DNA from: Manganibacter manganicus
GTDB taxonomy: Bacteria > Pseudomonadota > Alphaproteobacteria > Rhizobiales > Rhizobiaceae
Length of the DNA: 64,000 nt
NCBI RefSeq assembly: GCF_002075885.1
Contig: NZ_MDET01000007.1
Location: forward strand, 216-64,215
Direction: 5' to 3'
Positions within the stretch are counted from its first letter, which is position 1, and the number at the start of each line of letters is the position of its first letter. The notes below the pieces were generated by a model. That model did no database searches, had not been told where the DNA came from, and worked only from the letters and a program-made list of their open reading frames with translations. Below, in pieces: positions 1 to 9,872 of the stretch. The translations under genes were made by a program, and so were the position numbers.

Positions 1-324
1 CGTTGCTCGCGCCCGCAAATGGGCGATGGGCCGGGAAAGGCAAGGGTAGAAACGCCGGCGGGCGCGGACAACCGTGCCATATCATTAAACTTAGGAGGTA
101 CGGCCCCGCGCCCGCTTCCCGACCTTTCAGCCAGAAAGGTCCGTTCTTTGAAAGAGCCAGACGGCATTTGCCGGGCGTGGCAATGAATAAGTGCGACCTC
201 AAGCCGGCGTCTGGCCATACCGGGGTCCCCGCCAGCGACGAGCGACAGCGAGCGAGCTTAAGGGCGGGGCAAAAGACAAGCAGGGCCGAAAGGCAGCGTG
301 GCAACGGTGAAGTGCGCGCCGGTG
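1..324. other. intergenic region downstream of aroA, no gene seen
   Basis: I see no convincing coding region here. The only open frame runs into the antisense of aroA and has low-complexity Arg/Gly/Ala composition. A perfect 8-bp stem with a 5-base loop lies at 121-141 (GACCTTTC/GAAAGGTC), and a longer potential stem pairs 227-233 with 263-269. Neither is followed by a clear T run on either strand, so I do not call a terminator. Confidence 0.5.
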
Positions 325-1746
<1,422 letters not shown>

Positions 1747-1888
1747 TCATCCCCGGATAGCAGCCTGAGCGGCCGCCCGGCCGGTCTTCGCGGAGGCTTT
1801 TGAGACACAGCTTTTTGCCCCGGATTTGGCTTTGACAGAGCACCAAACAGCGGTTAAGGGGACGCGACTTTTCCATACGAGGCTTGCC

Positions 1889-2278
1889 GTGGCGAAATCC
1901 GACCTAGGTACAAAACGCATCGACCCGGAAACGGGCCGCAAGTTCTACGATCTGAACAAGGATCCGATCGTCTCTCCCTATACGGGCAAAAGCTATCCGC
2001 TCTCCTATTTCGAGGACAGCAAGAGCGCGCGCGAGGAAGAAGAGGAAGTCGACGAGAAGGAAATCGACTCGGAAGACGAAGGCGCCGAAGTCGTGTCTTT
2101 GGAAGAGGCTGACGACGAAGCCAAGGGCGACAGTGACAAACTTCCCGACCTCGGCGACGATGATGACGACGATGTCGATCTCGGTGACGACGACGACACT
2201 TTCCTGGCCGACGACGAGGAAGACGACGACGACGTCTCCGACATGATCGGCCATGGCGACGACGACGACGACAACTGA
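1889..2278 (+). CDS. TIGR02300 family acidic protein
   Basis: A conserved alphaproteobacterial protein of unknown function, found next to aroA in many Rhizobiales. The N-terminal block LGTKRIDPETGRKFYDLNKD followed by PIVSPYTGKSYP is the family signature. The rest is extremely acidic: several runs of Asp and Glu make up most of residues 60-129, so the C-terminal half is probably disordered. Start chosen as GTG at 1889, preceded by GAGG at a good distance and giving VAKSDLGTKR as the N-terminus; an upstream ATG at 1826 lacks a ribosome-binding site. Confidence 0.85.
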   Translation: MAKSDLGTKRIDPETGRKFYDLNKDPIVSPYTGKSYPLSYFEDSKSAREEEEEVDEKEIDSEDEGAEVVSLEEADDEAKGDSDKLPDLGDDDDDDVDLGDDDDTFLADDEEDDDDVSDMIGHGDDDDDN

Positions 2279-2445
2279 TAAGGCAGGCCGGTCTCCGGCC
2301 TCGGCCGCGGCATTTGCCGCCGATCGAAAAAAGCGACGGACGCGGCTTGATATTGCAGGAATGCGGCGCTAGAAGCCGCCTGCACAGACGGTGGGAACCC
2401 AAGCCCGCCGACATGCCGGAAACGGCGCCGGCATTCGCCGGATGT

Positions 2446-2521
<76 letters not shown>

Positions 2522-2569
2522 TTACCTTCCGGCAAGCAGTTGAAATGCTTGTCGTTTTTCTAAATGGCA

Positions 2570-2599
2570 AAATCCTTCCCCACTTCTTTCCCCACTTTG
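2570..2599 (+). repeat. left copy of 30-bp island-end direct repeat
   Basis: It matches 22698-22727 at 29 of 30 bases and consists of two tandem copies of a CTTCCCCACTT-like unit. The other copy abuts the start of the integrase gene. Placement just inside both att cores suggests arm-type recombinase binding sites (inference). Confidence 0.7.
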
Positions 2600-2705
2600 T
2601 CATCTTGTGACTGCCCTTTCAGAGCGGCAAAGTCCATGAAATAGGTTTTCGGTGAAATGGAGCATCGCGGGATGGGTTTTCGCGTCCACCTGGCTGCGGG
2701 GCAGG

Positions 2706-3092
2706 TCAATCAGAATGAAGAGCACCATCATCTCGATATTCTAAGACTGCAACAAAAAGCCTTGCTGCCCCTTGGATATCTGTCTGCACCTGCTCACGAA
2801 GCGGCAGGCTGGCCCATCTTTCCAATGGTTGGATAAGACTGGCACTGATTCGGCTGATTGGAAACGCTCTCACGGATAGGCCATCGAGGCTCAGGGTAAG
2901 AACGCCGATTTCGCTGTTCGTGTATCTGATGCCGGCAATCCGCTGATAATGTGGATCATCATCAAGCCGAATGTCGAACAGCATGCGCCCCGATATTTGG
3001 CGAGCTATCTCGTTGGCTTTTCCCGCGAATCCCAACGGAAGTCCCTGAACACTGTTCGCGGCCATTTCGAACAACACCGCTTCCAGTTCCAC
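2706..3092 (-). CDS. hypothetical protein (128 aa)
   Basis: I do not recognise a family. The reading starts at GTG 3092 with a strong GAGGAG at the right distance; no better ATG exists. The protein is soluble-looking with no signal peptide or membrane segment, and mixed alpha/beta character (RMLFDIRLDDDPHYQRIAGI, then a hydrophobic strand GVLTLSLDGLSV). It is the first gene inside the left end of the island and stands alone on this strand. Confidence 0.55.
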   Translation of the reverse strand: MELEAVLFEMAANSVQGLPLGFAGKANEIARQISGRMLFDIRLDDDPHYQRIAGIRYTNSEIGVLTLSLDGLSVRAFPISRISASLIQPLERWASLPLREQVQTDIQGAARLFVAVLEYRDDGALHSD

Positions 3093-3416
3093 CGCCGCTC
3101 CTCATTATACCAACCCAGGCAGAGGGAGGCCTCAGACATGTTCGACTGGAATAACTGGCCGTGAAGGTGCCGCCCGAGCATGGTGCGGATGCGGCAATTG
3201 CCTGAGCCCGGCCGTGTCAGAGAGAAGGTTGCCCCCATCCCCCGCCAAGACCATGCCGCATCCATAGGCAGAAATACATTTACCGCCTGCAATATGAAGT
3301 CGAGGGGCCATCAAACATTGTGACGGCCCTGTTACGCTTATCCCAGACAGCGAAAGCCATGGACGGGGAACCAACCCGAATGGATTGAGGTTGATATCTC
3401 AAAGGGAGATCTAGCG
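3093..3416. other. non-coding gap inside island
   Basis: This gap separates the divergent genes ending at 3092 and starting at 3417. Small open frames here lack ribosome-binding sites. It presumably holds both promoters, but I see no strong -35/-10 pair. Confidence 0.35.
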
Positions 3417-3617
3417 ATGCCCGACCCGCGCAAGCGAAATCCAGACGAAGATGTGCCGGTGCCAGGACGTGAGCCTGAACCGATTGAGGAACCTGACCCA
3501 GATCGGCTGCCCGACGAGGAACCAAATCCCAACCCTGATGAGACGAGAAATCCACCGCTGCACGGCATGAGGATGGTGCGAAACCGACGCGAGAAGGACG
3601 AGGCCGATAGGTCATAG
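3417..3617 (+). CDS. small proline/acid-rich hypothetical protein (66 aa)
   Basis: A strongly biased protein: residues 1-45 are almost all Pro, Glu, Asp, Arg and Asn with a repeated PEPxPxPDE-like pattern, ending in a basic tail RMVRNRREKDEADRS. It is likely to be disordered. The start is supported by AGGGAGA about 8 bases upstream. Its end overlaps the convergent gene by 6 bases. Function unknown. Confidence 0.5.
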   Translation: MPDPRKRNPDEDVPVPGREPEPIEEPDPDRLPDEEPNPNPDETRNPPLHGMRMVRNRREKDEADRS

Positions 3618-3887
3618 GCCTTGCCCGCCATCGATAAAGCCCGGACTGTCATATTCGGCGGCGGCGTGCTCTAGCTCGTCCTGGGTGCCGATAGATGGTT
3701 CAAAATCATTATCAATCTCGCGGTCATCCATGAGCCGATGATCGAAGCCGGCAAGATCCGGCTCCACGTTCTCGTCACCATCGATTTCATCGAGCAGAAG
3801 AAGCAAATCCTCGATGACGTTCTCGATCAGGCCGCGCATGGCCGGTGTCACGGTGATAAATTCGAGGGGCTTGAGATGAGCGTTCAT
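3612..3887 (-). CDS. small acidic hypothetical protein (91 aa)
   Basis: Last gene of a four-gene minus-strand operon. The N-terminal half (FITVTPAMRGLIENVIEDLLLLLDEIDG) predicts a helix. The second half is acidic (DREIDNDFEPSIGTQDELEHAAAEYDSPG) and resembles a conserved rhizobial family without assigned function. The start ATG overlaps the upstream stop by four bases (ATGA at 3884-3887), indicating translational coupling. Confidence 0.6.
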   Translation of the reverse strand: MNAHLKPLEFITVTPAMRGLIENVIEDLLLLLDEIDGDENVEPDLAGFDHRLMDDREIDNDFEPSIGTQDELEHAAAEYDSPGFIDGGQGL

Positions 3888-4153
3888 CCGTTTCGCCCTT
3901 CGCCTGTCATGCGGGTTGGCGCTTCCGACCCTCGGTTCCGGATCGAGTGGTAATGCGTGTCGGTGGCTACGCTGATCCGCTCGGAGAAATCCCGCGCAAC
4001 CCGCAACATCGAGGCGACGCGGTCAAGCTCATCGTCACGCTTGCCGTCACGCTCGTACGGCATCTCATGAATGATATCGTAGGTGGTGATCAGAAGCCGA
4101 TGAAGATCCCAAACATCTATCTGGAGGTCGTCCAGGGTGTAGGCCGCGCTCAT
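3884..4153 (-). CDS. hypothetical protein (89 aa)
   Basis: Third gene of the operon, overlapping both neighbours by four bases (ATGA at 4150-4153 and 3884-3887). I took the ATG at 4153, which gives MSAAYTLDDLQIDVWDLHRL, over an upstream in-frame start at 4207 inside the preceding gene. Mostly helical, soluble, no recognised domain. The coupling suggests that the products act together or in fixed ratio. Confidence 0.6.
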   Translation of the reverse strand: MSAAYTLDDLQIDVWDLHRLLITTYDIIHEMPYERDGKRDDELDRVASMLRVARDFSERISVATDTHYHSIRNRGSEAPTRMTGEGRNG

Positions 4154-4968
4154 GCTGCACCGCCTTTCGCATAGCGCAGAATTGATGCGGCCAACTGGCT
4201 GTGCCATTCACGCCCAATTGCTAGGCGATCACCCCATCGTGTTCCGACGCGATCCCATTCGGCCAACGCCTGGGCCTTGATGATGATGCCCTCCATGGTG
4301 AAATCGGGTTCGTCCATAATGGCGCTGACGTGCTTTTCCAGTGCATCACGTAGGGCAGTCTTCGGCCGGCTGGCCTTTTCATGCCAAGCATGTGCCTGCG
4401 CTTTGATATCCCTAAATTTCCGCTCGTAGGCGTTCGCAGTCGCATAGAGCTTTTTCAGCCGCTTGATCTCCGCCTCTGCATCCATGAAGTCGGCTAGGTT
4501 GCCGGCCTTTTTGGCAGCACGCTTCTTCCTGCGAAGGCCAGTGATCTGCCAATCCACCTCCCAAGCCCTCAGGATTATCCTGCGCGGATAATTATCCCCC
4601 ACCCGCCAGAGATATCCACCCAAGGCTTTCATCTCAGGTTCGCCCGGCTGTTTGGGAGCGTTTTCCTCGTATGGCCACGCAATTCCCCGGAGGGTAAGCT
4701 CATCGGGTGCCCAGGGTGTCTTCGCATCCCAAGCCTTGTACTCGGCCTCGTAGACGTCGTTGACCTCATGAAAGGCGGCGGCAACAGCCGGAAGTTCTTC
4801 GAACAGCGCAATCAGCTTCGGATTTTCTGTCGGTGTCGCTGCCTTCGCCTCGATACTGATCGTTGCCGTAGCGGCGGCTGTGGAAGCCGCAGCAAGCCCG
4901 AGGAGCATCCGGCGGCGGTTAATTCCAGGCAAAGCTTCAGCGGTCGCCCGCGTGGCGTCGTTCGTCAT
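4150..4968 (-). CDS. Tat-signal-bearing hypothetical protein (272 aa)
   Basis: The N-terminus holds a twin-arginine export signal: NRRRMLLGLAAAS at about residues 17-29 followed by an Ala-rich hydrophobic stretch and an AKA site near 43. The protein is therefore predicted to be exported folded to the periplasm. The mature part is rich in Trp, Lys and Ala with long charged helices (for example RRKKRAAKKAGNLADFMDAE). No enzyme family is recognised. It is the second gene of a four-gene operon controlled from the palindromic operators at 5390-5441. Confidence 0.65.
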   Translation of the reverse strand: MTNDATRATAEALPGINRRRMLLGLAAASTAAATATISIEAKAATPTENPKLIALFEELPAVAAAFHEVNDVYEAEYKAWDAKTPWAPDELTLRGIAWPYEENAPKQPGEPEMKALGGYLWRVGDNYPRRIILRAWEVDWQITGLRRKKRAAKKAGNLADFMDAEAEIKRLKKLYATANAYERKFRDIKAQAHAWHEKASRPKTALRDALEKHVSAIMDEPDFTMEGIIIKAQALAEWDRVGTRWGDRLAIGREWHSQLAASILRYAKGGAA

Positions 4969-5000
4969 GATGGTTTCTCCTATCGTTGATAATTGAGGGG

Positions 5001-5363
5001 TTAGGCCGCCAGGCTGGCCAGTTCGGTTTCGAGACGGCGGCGGATCGGAATGATGTCGTAGCGGGCCGGCTTGTATTTCAGGCTGTCGATTTCAGCCCTG
5101 ATGGAAGCTGCCAGTGCTGCGTTCGGCCCATTAGCGAGACGCCGCTCCTTTTCGGCCTTGGCGGCTTCTTCCTTCGCCAAGCGCCACGCGATGCGCAGAG
5201 CCGTGGCAAACGATGCGTCAAAGATGCCCTCGGCAATCTGCCAATCGGCATAACGGGCGCGGATAGAGCGATAACGGCTCCACGCCGCCTTCATGATTTC
5301 ACTGAGATTGAACTTGGCTTTCGGCAAAGCTTCGCCGGTCGCCGGAACGATGATGTTCGGCAT
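5001..5363 (-). CDS. hypothetical protein (120 aa), first gene of XRE-linked operon
   Basis: Starts MPNIIVPATGEALPKAKFNLSE and continues with a helical, charged region (AWRLAKEEAAKAEKERRLANG). I know of similar short proteins in rhizobial islands but no function. It is 32 bases from the next gene, so the four genes down to 3612 form one transcription unit. Its start lies 27 bases from the first of two palindromic operators, facing the XRE regulator gene. Confidence 0.6.
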   Translation of the reverse strand: MPNIIVPATGEALPKAKFNLSEIMKAAWSRYRSIRARYADWQIAEGIFDASFATALRIAWRLAKEEAAKAEKERRLANGPNAALAASIRAEIDSLKYKPARYDIIPIRRRLETELASLAA

Positions 5364-5389
5364 GGTGTTTCCTCAGAAATGCGATTACG

Positions 5390-5441
5390 ATACCTCAGGT
5401 ATTAAGCATGGCTATTGCATAGCTGTCAATACCTGAGGTAT
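5390..5441. promoter_or_regulatory. paired palindromic operators between XRE gene and divergent operon
   Basis: Two copies of ATACCT-N-AGGTAT occur at 5390-5402 (centre C) and 5429-5441 (centre G), each with perfect 6-bp half-sites, 39 bp centre to centre. A third partial copy, CCTGAGG, lies at 5451-5457. They sit between the divergent starts at 5363 and 5470. This layout is typical of an autoregulated XRE repressor that also controls the facing operon (inference). Confidence 0.75.
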
Positions 5442-5469
5442 TATATAGTTCCTGAGGGTCTAAATTTTC

Positions 5470-5709
5470 ATGTCGATTTCGAGCGAACAGATACGAGCCG
5501 CCAGGGCCCTGCTGAGGTGGGAACAGAAGGATTTGGCGACGGCGTCAAAGGTGTCGCTGCCGTCCGTGAAGCGGCTGGAATCCCAGCCAGGGCAACTGGC
5601 CGCTCAACCTCGAACTATCGATGCTCTGGTGGCTGCACTGGAAGAAGGCGGCGTGGTTTTCGTGGCGGAGAATGGCGAAGGACCGGGGGTTCGTTTGAAG
5701 AAGCGATGA
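5470..5709 (+). CDS. XRE-family helix-turn-helix regulator (79 aa)
   Basis: A compact DNA-binding protein. The helix-turn-helix covers about residues 5-60: IRAARALLRWEQKDLATASKVSLPSVKRLE, with the recognition helix around SLPSVKRLE. The end is a short strand region (GGVVFVAENGEGPGVRLKK) common in this subfamily. It is preceded by two palindromic operators and is divergent from a four-gene operon, so it likely represses both. GAGGG lies 11 bases before the ATG. Convergent with the next gene. Confidence 0.85.
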   Translation: MSISSEQIRAARALLRWEQKDLATASKVSLPSVKRLESQPGQLAAQPRTIDALVAALEEGGVVFVAENGEGPGVRLKKR

Positions 5710-5718
5710 CGGTGTTTC

Positions 5719-6603
5719 CTAATCGGAATAGTCCCGCTTCTCCCATTCGAGGTCAGTCAGCAATTCGGCTTCCACAGTCGTATAATCATTGAATTTTGGG
5801 GCATGCTCCGCGAGCAGGCGGCGAACAACCAACACTGCATCATCACGGCTGCCACATTTCTCGAAATGGCGTTCTGCTGCCTCGCCTACGCCGTCACGCC
5901 ACAGCATCACCTCGACCATCCCGTACCAAACGCCCTTTCCGGTGCGCTTTCGCTTTTGAACTTCAAGATACCAATCGGACATGTCGGCGATTGCACGATA
6001 CAGGTGTCCAAAGTCGGGGTCCGTATGCGCACGCTCGCGTGCCTCGCATCCAAATGATTTTTGGCTCGGCTCCTTCAAGCGTTCAATGGCCATCGGTATT
6101 TTCCAGAAACTTGCTGAAACCTCATCAAGGGCCTGTCGAGCATCCCAAGTTAGTGCGGGCTTCCGCTTAGCGACACCGGTTACCGACTTCAGCCGATCTG
6201 CCTTCTTCTTGGGCCAGATGTCAGCAATGATAAGATCGATGTCAGATTTTTGCGGCTCCCATCGATACTCTTTCTCGAGCTTCTTTTTTTTCGTATGTGG
6301 CCGCAATTCTACGACAGTGTCATCAGTCTGAGGCGTGGGCATCAACTCCATCGCAAGTGCTAAGGCCTGATGTAGCCCTTCCCGAATGCCTCCTCTTTGG
6401 TCAAATTCCCAGATTGATGCTTCGGTTCTCCAAATTCGCGTCGGCTTGCCTGCATCAAGCTCCAGCATCGCCGAAAGCACACGTTGTCGAGTTCCGGCAT
6501 ATTGCGGCAGCGAGTCCTTACCAAATATCAGCCCCTCGACTAGTCGGCGGGACATGCGAAGTGGCTCGCCCTCATCAGGGAACAGGTAGTGTCGTGATGA
6601 CAT
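5719..6603 (-). CDS. hypothetical protein (294 aa)
   Basis: No recognised family. The protein is soluble, without signal peptide, and rich in Trp and charged residues. A Lys run (HTKKKKLEKEYRWEPQKSD) sits near residue 105, and the C-terminal region (about 170-290) looks helical with conserved-looking aromatic residues (DMSDWYLEVQKRKRTGKGVWYGM). It is convergent with the XRE gene and has no partner on its strand, so it probably has its own promoter in 6604-6839. Confidence 0.6.
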   Translation of the reverse strand: MSSRHYLFPDEGEPLRMSRRLVEGLIFGKDSLPQYAGTRQRVLSAMLELDAGKPTRIWRTEASIWEFDQRGGIREGLHQALALAMELMPTPQTDDTVVELRPHTKKKKLEKEYRWEPQKSDIDLIIADIWPKKKADRLKSVTGVAKRKPALTWDARQALDEVSASFWKIPMAIERLKEPSQKSFGCEARERAHTDPDFGHLYRAIADMSDWYLEVQKRKRTGKGVWYGMVEVMLWRDGVGEAAERHFEKCGSRDDAVLVVRRLLAEHAPKFNDYTTVEAELLTDLEWEKRDYSD

Positions 6604-6839
6604 GTCGATTGGCCTCCCCAGGGTCCAATATCAAAACCGACAAATAGCCCGTGTGCAATCTTCTTGGTTGCTCGTACGCCATTTCCTAGATGCCGGAATT
6701 GCGAGCCCACGTTGCATGTTTTCTTTCCATGAACTTGGCCAAACGCCCAAACTCTGCGGTTTGAACGTTTAGATGAGGATATTTTGTCCACGTGGTTTCG
6801 CCCCGAACGATAATGCCTCAATCACGATTGGAGGCTTCC

Positions 6840-7028
6840 ATGATACCGGTTCAGATTATTTTCTTCATCACCGTCTGTCTGACCATCGTCAGCGGATTGG
6901 CAGCAACGACGATTGTCATGTTTGGCGATACGCGCCGGAATGCCGGGCAACGCACGGTTGCCGAAAAGCTAGCTCAAATCGCACTGATCGGAGCGATGGC
7001 AATCACCGCGATGCTGGCTTCTTCATGA
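6840..7028 (+). CDS. small two-helix membrane protein (62 aa)
   Basis: Start chosen at 6840 (MIPVQIIFFITVC), preceded by GGAGG five bases upstream. Two predicted membrane segments, roughly residues 4-27 and 43-60, are joined by a charged loop (FGDTRRNAGQRTVAEK). Function unknown. It lies upstream of the secreted protease gene on the same strand and may be co-transcribed with it. Confidence 0.55.
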   Translation: MIPVQIIFFITVCLTIVSGLAATTIVMFGDTRRNAGQRTVAEKLAQIALIGAMAITAMLASS

Positions 7029-7120
7029 GGACCGGCCCCATCCCTGTCGCTCTGGCATACGAATGTTCAGCTTGCCGATCCGCGAAGATCGAGGCTTACT
7101 GGCGACGGGCAGTGCAGAAA

Positions 7121-8365
7121 ATGGCTTGGGTAATGAAATTTGCGAGTTGGGCGGCGCGATCCGTCATCACCATATTAGGCGTTCTTGCGGCAACAATGCT
7201 GGCGGCCGGGGCGGCTCCTTCTGATGTTTCCAGTTCGGGAACAGGCTTCTTCGTCAATGCGCAGGGTTGGATCGTCACCAATGCCCATGTCGTGGAAGGC
7301 TGTACGAGTATCAGCGTCCCACGATTGGGGACCGGTACTGACCTGGCCATCGACAAGCAGAATGATCTGGCCGCGTTCAAACTCTACGACGGCGCAGGAA
7401 AGCCACATCTGCCCTTGCGTCGATCCCAGCCGAGACTGGGAGAAGATATTGCGGCCTACGGCTTTCCTCTCAACGGGCTGCTCTCCGATTCCATCAAGGT
7501 CACCACCGGCAACATCAACTCGCTTGTCGGAATGGACAACGATACCCGATATCTTCAAGTCTCGACGCCTCTCCAGCCGGGAAATTCAGGCGGCCCTGTC
7601 GTAGATCAATGGGGATCGATAGTGGGCGTCTCTACTGCCGTGCTCGGCTCAAAGTTCACCGACGCAACAGGCATCGCGGCGCAGAACGTCAATTTCGCGA
7701 TCCGGTCAAACGTGGTCGAACTGTTCTTACAAAGCCGGAACATCCAGTTCGACACCGCCGATCCGGCACATGATGACAAACCGCTGTCCACGGCCGATCT
7801 GTCGGACAAAGCCGTTCCGGCCGTCGTGCAAGTTCTCTGTCACGGTGCGCCCGCAACCGTGGCCGATACCGAGACGCCTACGAAACCGACAATGTCGAGC
7901 ACAATGCCTCGTCCGTCTTTTCGCTCGTTCACCCCCGCCAATAGCTACGATGTCATGGGTTTCGATTATGCGACCCTGAAGAACGTTTCCGAAGTCGAAT
8001 GCGAGAACGCATGCCAGGGCGATCTATCGTGCAAGGCTACGACCTATAACAGGAAGGCCCATTTCTGCTTCCTGAAGAGCGACGCGAAGATCCTCGTCCG
8101 CAATGTCGATGCCGTAGCGAGCGTCCAAAGCAACCTTACGGGCAGCCTCATCTTTTCGACGTTCGTTATCAGGTCGGGCCGTGACATGGCCGGCGGCGAT
8201 TATAGCCGGATTCGGAACACCAATTTCATCGCCTGCTATGCGGCTTGTGAGGTGGACTATCAGTGCCGGGCCTTCGCGTACGTTCGCAAGAAAAACGAAT
8301 GCTGGCTGAAAAACCAGATCGGCTACGTCAGCACCAAGAGCGGCGTCGATCTGGGGCTTAAGTAA
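7121..8365 (+). CDS. secreted trypsin-like serine protease with two C-terminal PAN/apple domains
   Basis: Predicted exported endopeptidase. With the start at 7121, residues 5-31 form a signal peptide. The protease domain follows: GTGFFVNAQGWIVTNAHVV with catalytic His56, Asp82 in QNDLAAFKL, and Ser156 in PGNSGGPVV, the S1C (HtrA/DegP) pattern but without a PDZ domain. After a Pro/Thr-rich linker (about 245-272) come two Cys-rich PAN/apple modules, about residues 275-337 (CENACQGDLSCKATTYN) and 352-414 (CYAACEVDYQCRAFAYV). PAN domains bind proteins or carbohydrates, so they may target the protease. An in-frame extension upstream to 6773 has no signal and overlaps the previous gene. The start could also be 7133. 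Confidence 0.85.
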   Translation: MAWVMKFASWAARSVITILGVLAATMLAAGAAPSDVSSSGTGFFVNAQGWIVTNAHVVEGCTSISVPRLGTGTDLAIDKQNDLAAFKLYDGAGKPHLPLRRSQPRLGEDIAAYGFPLNGLLSDSIKVTTGNINSLVGMDNDTRYLQVSTPLQPGNSGGPVVDQWGSIVGVSTAVLGSKFTDATGIAAQNVNFAIRSNVVELFLQSRNIQFDTADPAHDDKPLSTADLSDKAVPAVVQVLCHGAPATVADTETPTKPTMSSTMPRPSFRSFTPANSYDVMGFDYATLKNVSEVECENACQGDLSCKATTYNRKAHFCFLKSDAKILVRNVDAVASVQSNLTGSLIFSTFVIRSGRDMAGGDYSRIRNTNFIACYAACEVDYQCRAFAYVRKKNECWLKNQIGYVSTKSGVDLGLK

Positions 8366-8527
8366 AGGGTTTTCAGAGAATTGTGGTGTGCGCCCGACAC
8401 GGCCTTTACCTCCACGAAGCATAGCGGGTACCTTTTCATCCGGTTCAGCAGCGTGGTTGCAAAGCGGGCAATTTGATCTGACAGAACCGGGTCAGTAACG
8501 GCGGGTGGCAAGAGAGAGGAACACACA

Positions 8528-8821
8528 ATGAGGGCTGCTGCCTTGCTTTTATCCGTCGCTCTGTCGATCCCGGCCGGTTCGGCTTCCGCTGCCCTCTCGG
8601 GCTATTGGGACAGTACCAAAATCATCCATGCGGTCTTGGGTCGGAGCGAGGTCGGTGACGCACTGAAGCAACAGCCCATTGAATCCATCGTGGAAACGGA
8701 CTCAGGTTACCGAGTCAAAAGCCGCGATTGTACGGTAGATGTACGGGTTGACCGCCATAACGCATCAAAGCCGGGGCCGGGCTCATTCAAGCTCCATGTC
8801 GGTCAGGGACGCTGCCATTGA
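8528..8821 (+). CDS. small secreted hypothetical protein (97 aa)
   Basis: A clear Sec signal peptide (AAALLLSVALSIPAGSASA, residues 3-21) precedes a 76-residue mature part with two cysteines, C71 and C96, that could form a disulphide. It starts 159 bases after the protease gene with AGAGAGGA upstream of the ATG. It is followed after one base by another secreted protein. Function unknown; the context suggests a periplasmic or surface role beside the protease. Confidence 0.6.
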   Translation: MRAAALLLSVALSIPAGSASAALSGYWDSTKIIHAVLGRSEVGDALKQQPIESIVETDSGYRVKSRDCTVDVRVDRHNASKPGPGSFKLHVGQGRCH

Positions 8822-8822
8822 C

Positions 8823-9224
8823 ATGAGGAAAGCACTGGCAACGGCATTGCTGATCCTGTTGGGCAGCGTGTCGGCATCTCCAGCATCCGAACGGTTGTGC
8901 GGCTGGCTTGAAGCTACGTCGTTCGGGCCGAACTGGAAAAACAACTATGTTCGCCTGTTCTTGAGCGACCGCGATGGGCATCATTCGGTCGAAGAAGCCG
9001 GCGGCACGCTTCCAGACCTGTCAAACCCATCCGTGCACCATGGTGAGATTATTAGAGATCGATCTGTCGAGTATTTGTACGGTGAAGGATGGAGCGGCAA
9101 TTTTTGCGCCTGCATGACCGCCCGTATGGATGGACGAACGATTGTTGAGTTCCGAAATTTCAAGATTCAGAATATTGCGATTTGCCGTGCGGATCCGGAT
9201 ATTCAACGGTACGCGCCACGGTAA
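8823..9224 (+). CDS. secreted DUF4087-like protein (133 aa)
   Basis: The signal peptide is about MRKALATALLILLGSVSASP. The mature part begins ERLCGWLEATSFGPNW and later has FCACMTA and AICRADPD. The spacing of RLCGW, a DRDG turn, the CxC pair and the CRADP end resembles DUF4087 proteins, small periplasmic proteins of unknown function. The ATG at 8823 follows the preceding stop by one base, so the two are probably translated together. An upstream in-frame start at 8739 would overlap the previous gene. Confidence 0.6.
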   Translation: MRKALATALLILLGSVSASPASERLCGWLEATSFGPNWKNNYVRLFLSDRDGHHSVEEAGGTLPDLSNPSVHHGEIIRDRSVEYLYGEGWSGNFCACMTARMDGRTIVEFRNFKIQNIAICRADPDIQRYAPR

Positions 9225-9263
9225 CCAATGCCAGGCGAAGCCCATCACGAGGGATATTCACTC

Positions 9264-9665
9264 ATGCAGCATCGGAGACTGGTTACGTCAGGGTCGCCCC
9301 TTGAACCCGAAATAGGGTTCAGCCGCGCCGTAAGGGTCGGATCATTTCTTGCGGTATCCGGAACTGCCCCAATCGGATCAGATGGCCACGCCGCTCATCT
9401 GGGCGATGTTTATGCGCAAACCAAGCTATGTTTGGATATCGCGCGCCGCGCAATCGAAGATGCGGGCGGCACACTGGAACAAGTAATTCGCACGCGCATC
9501 ATGTTGACCAACATCGAGCAATGGCGGGATGCTGCGCGTGCCCACGGCGAGGTGTTTGGGTCGATACGGCCAGCCTGCACATTCGTGCAGGTTTCGCGCT
9601 TCATTGACCCGGATTGGCTGGTCGAAATCGAAGCCGATTGCGTCGTAAATGACGCCGGAACCTAG
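9264..9665 (+). CDS. RidA/YjgF family protein
   Basis: The RidA family includes enamine/imine deaminases that clear reactive 2-aminoacrylate. This 133-residue protein has the fold signature: GFSRAVRVGSFLAVSGTAPIG, then VYAQTKLCLDIARRAIEDAG, TRIMLTNIEQWRDAARAHGEVFG, and the end VQVSRFIDPDWLVEIEADCVV. The Arg of the usual substrate-binding motif is replaced near the end (VSRFID rather than V..L....LVEIE with R), so this may be a non-RidA subfamily. The start at 9264 is preceded by GAGGG. It is an unusual cargo gene for a phage-like island. Confidence 0.85.
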   Translation: MQHRRLVTSGSPLEPEIGFSRAVRVGSFLAVSGTAPIGSDGHAAHLGDVYAQTKLCLDIARRAIEDAGGTLEQVIRTRIMLTNIEQWRDAARAHGEVFGSIRPACTFVQVSRFIDPDWLVEIEADCVVNDAGT

Positions 9666-9872
9666 TCAGCATCGCAACAGGGCTTTCCCTGGCGTGACAG
9701 CCCGCCTTGCAAAAGCCTCAATCGCGCGCTAGTGCTTACGCATCGATTTTGCTTGTCGAGCTTGTTTCTGCGCTTTGGCGCTCAACCGACCTTCCTCTCA
9801 ATTTCGACGACTGCGGCGCATGGCATTCAGCCACGCGACGACCTCTTGTGCCGATTTGAAAGGAAAATCGCC

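Noticed and set aside
121..141. Hairpin as aroA terminator
   Set aside because: It lies about 190 bases past the stop and no T run follows on the minus strand.
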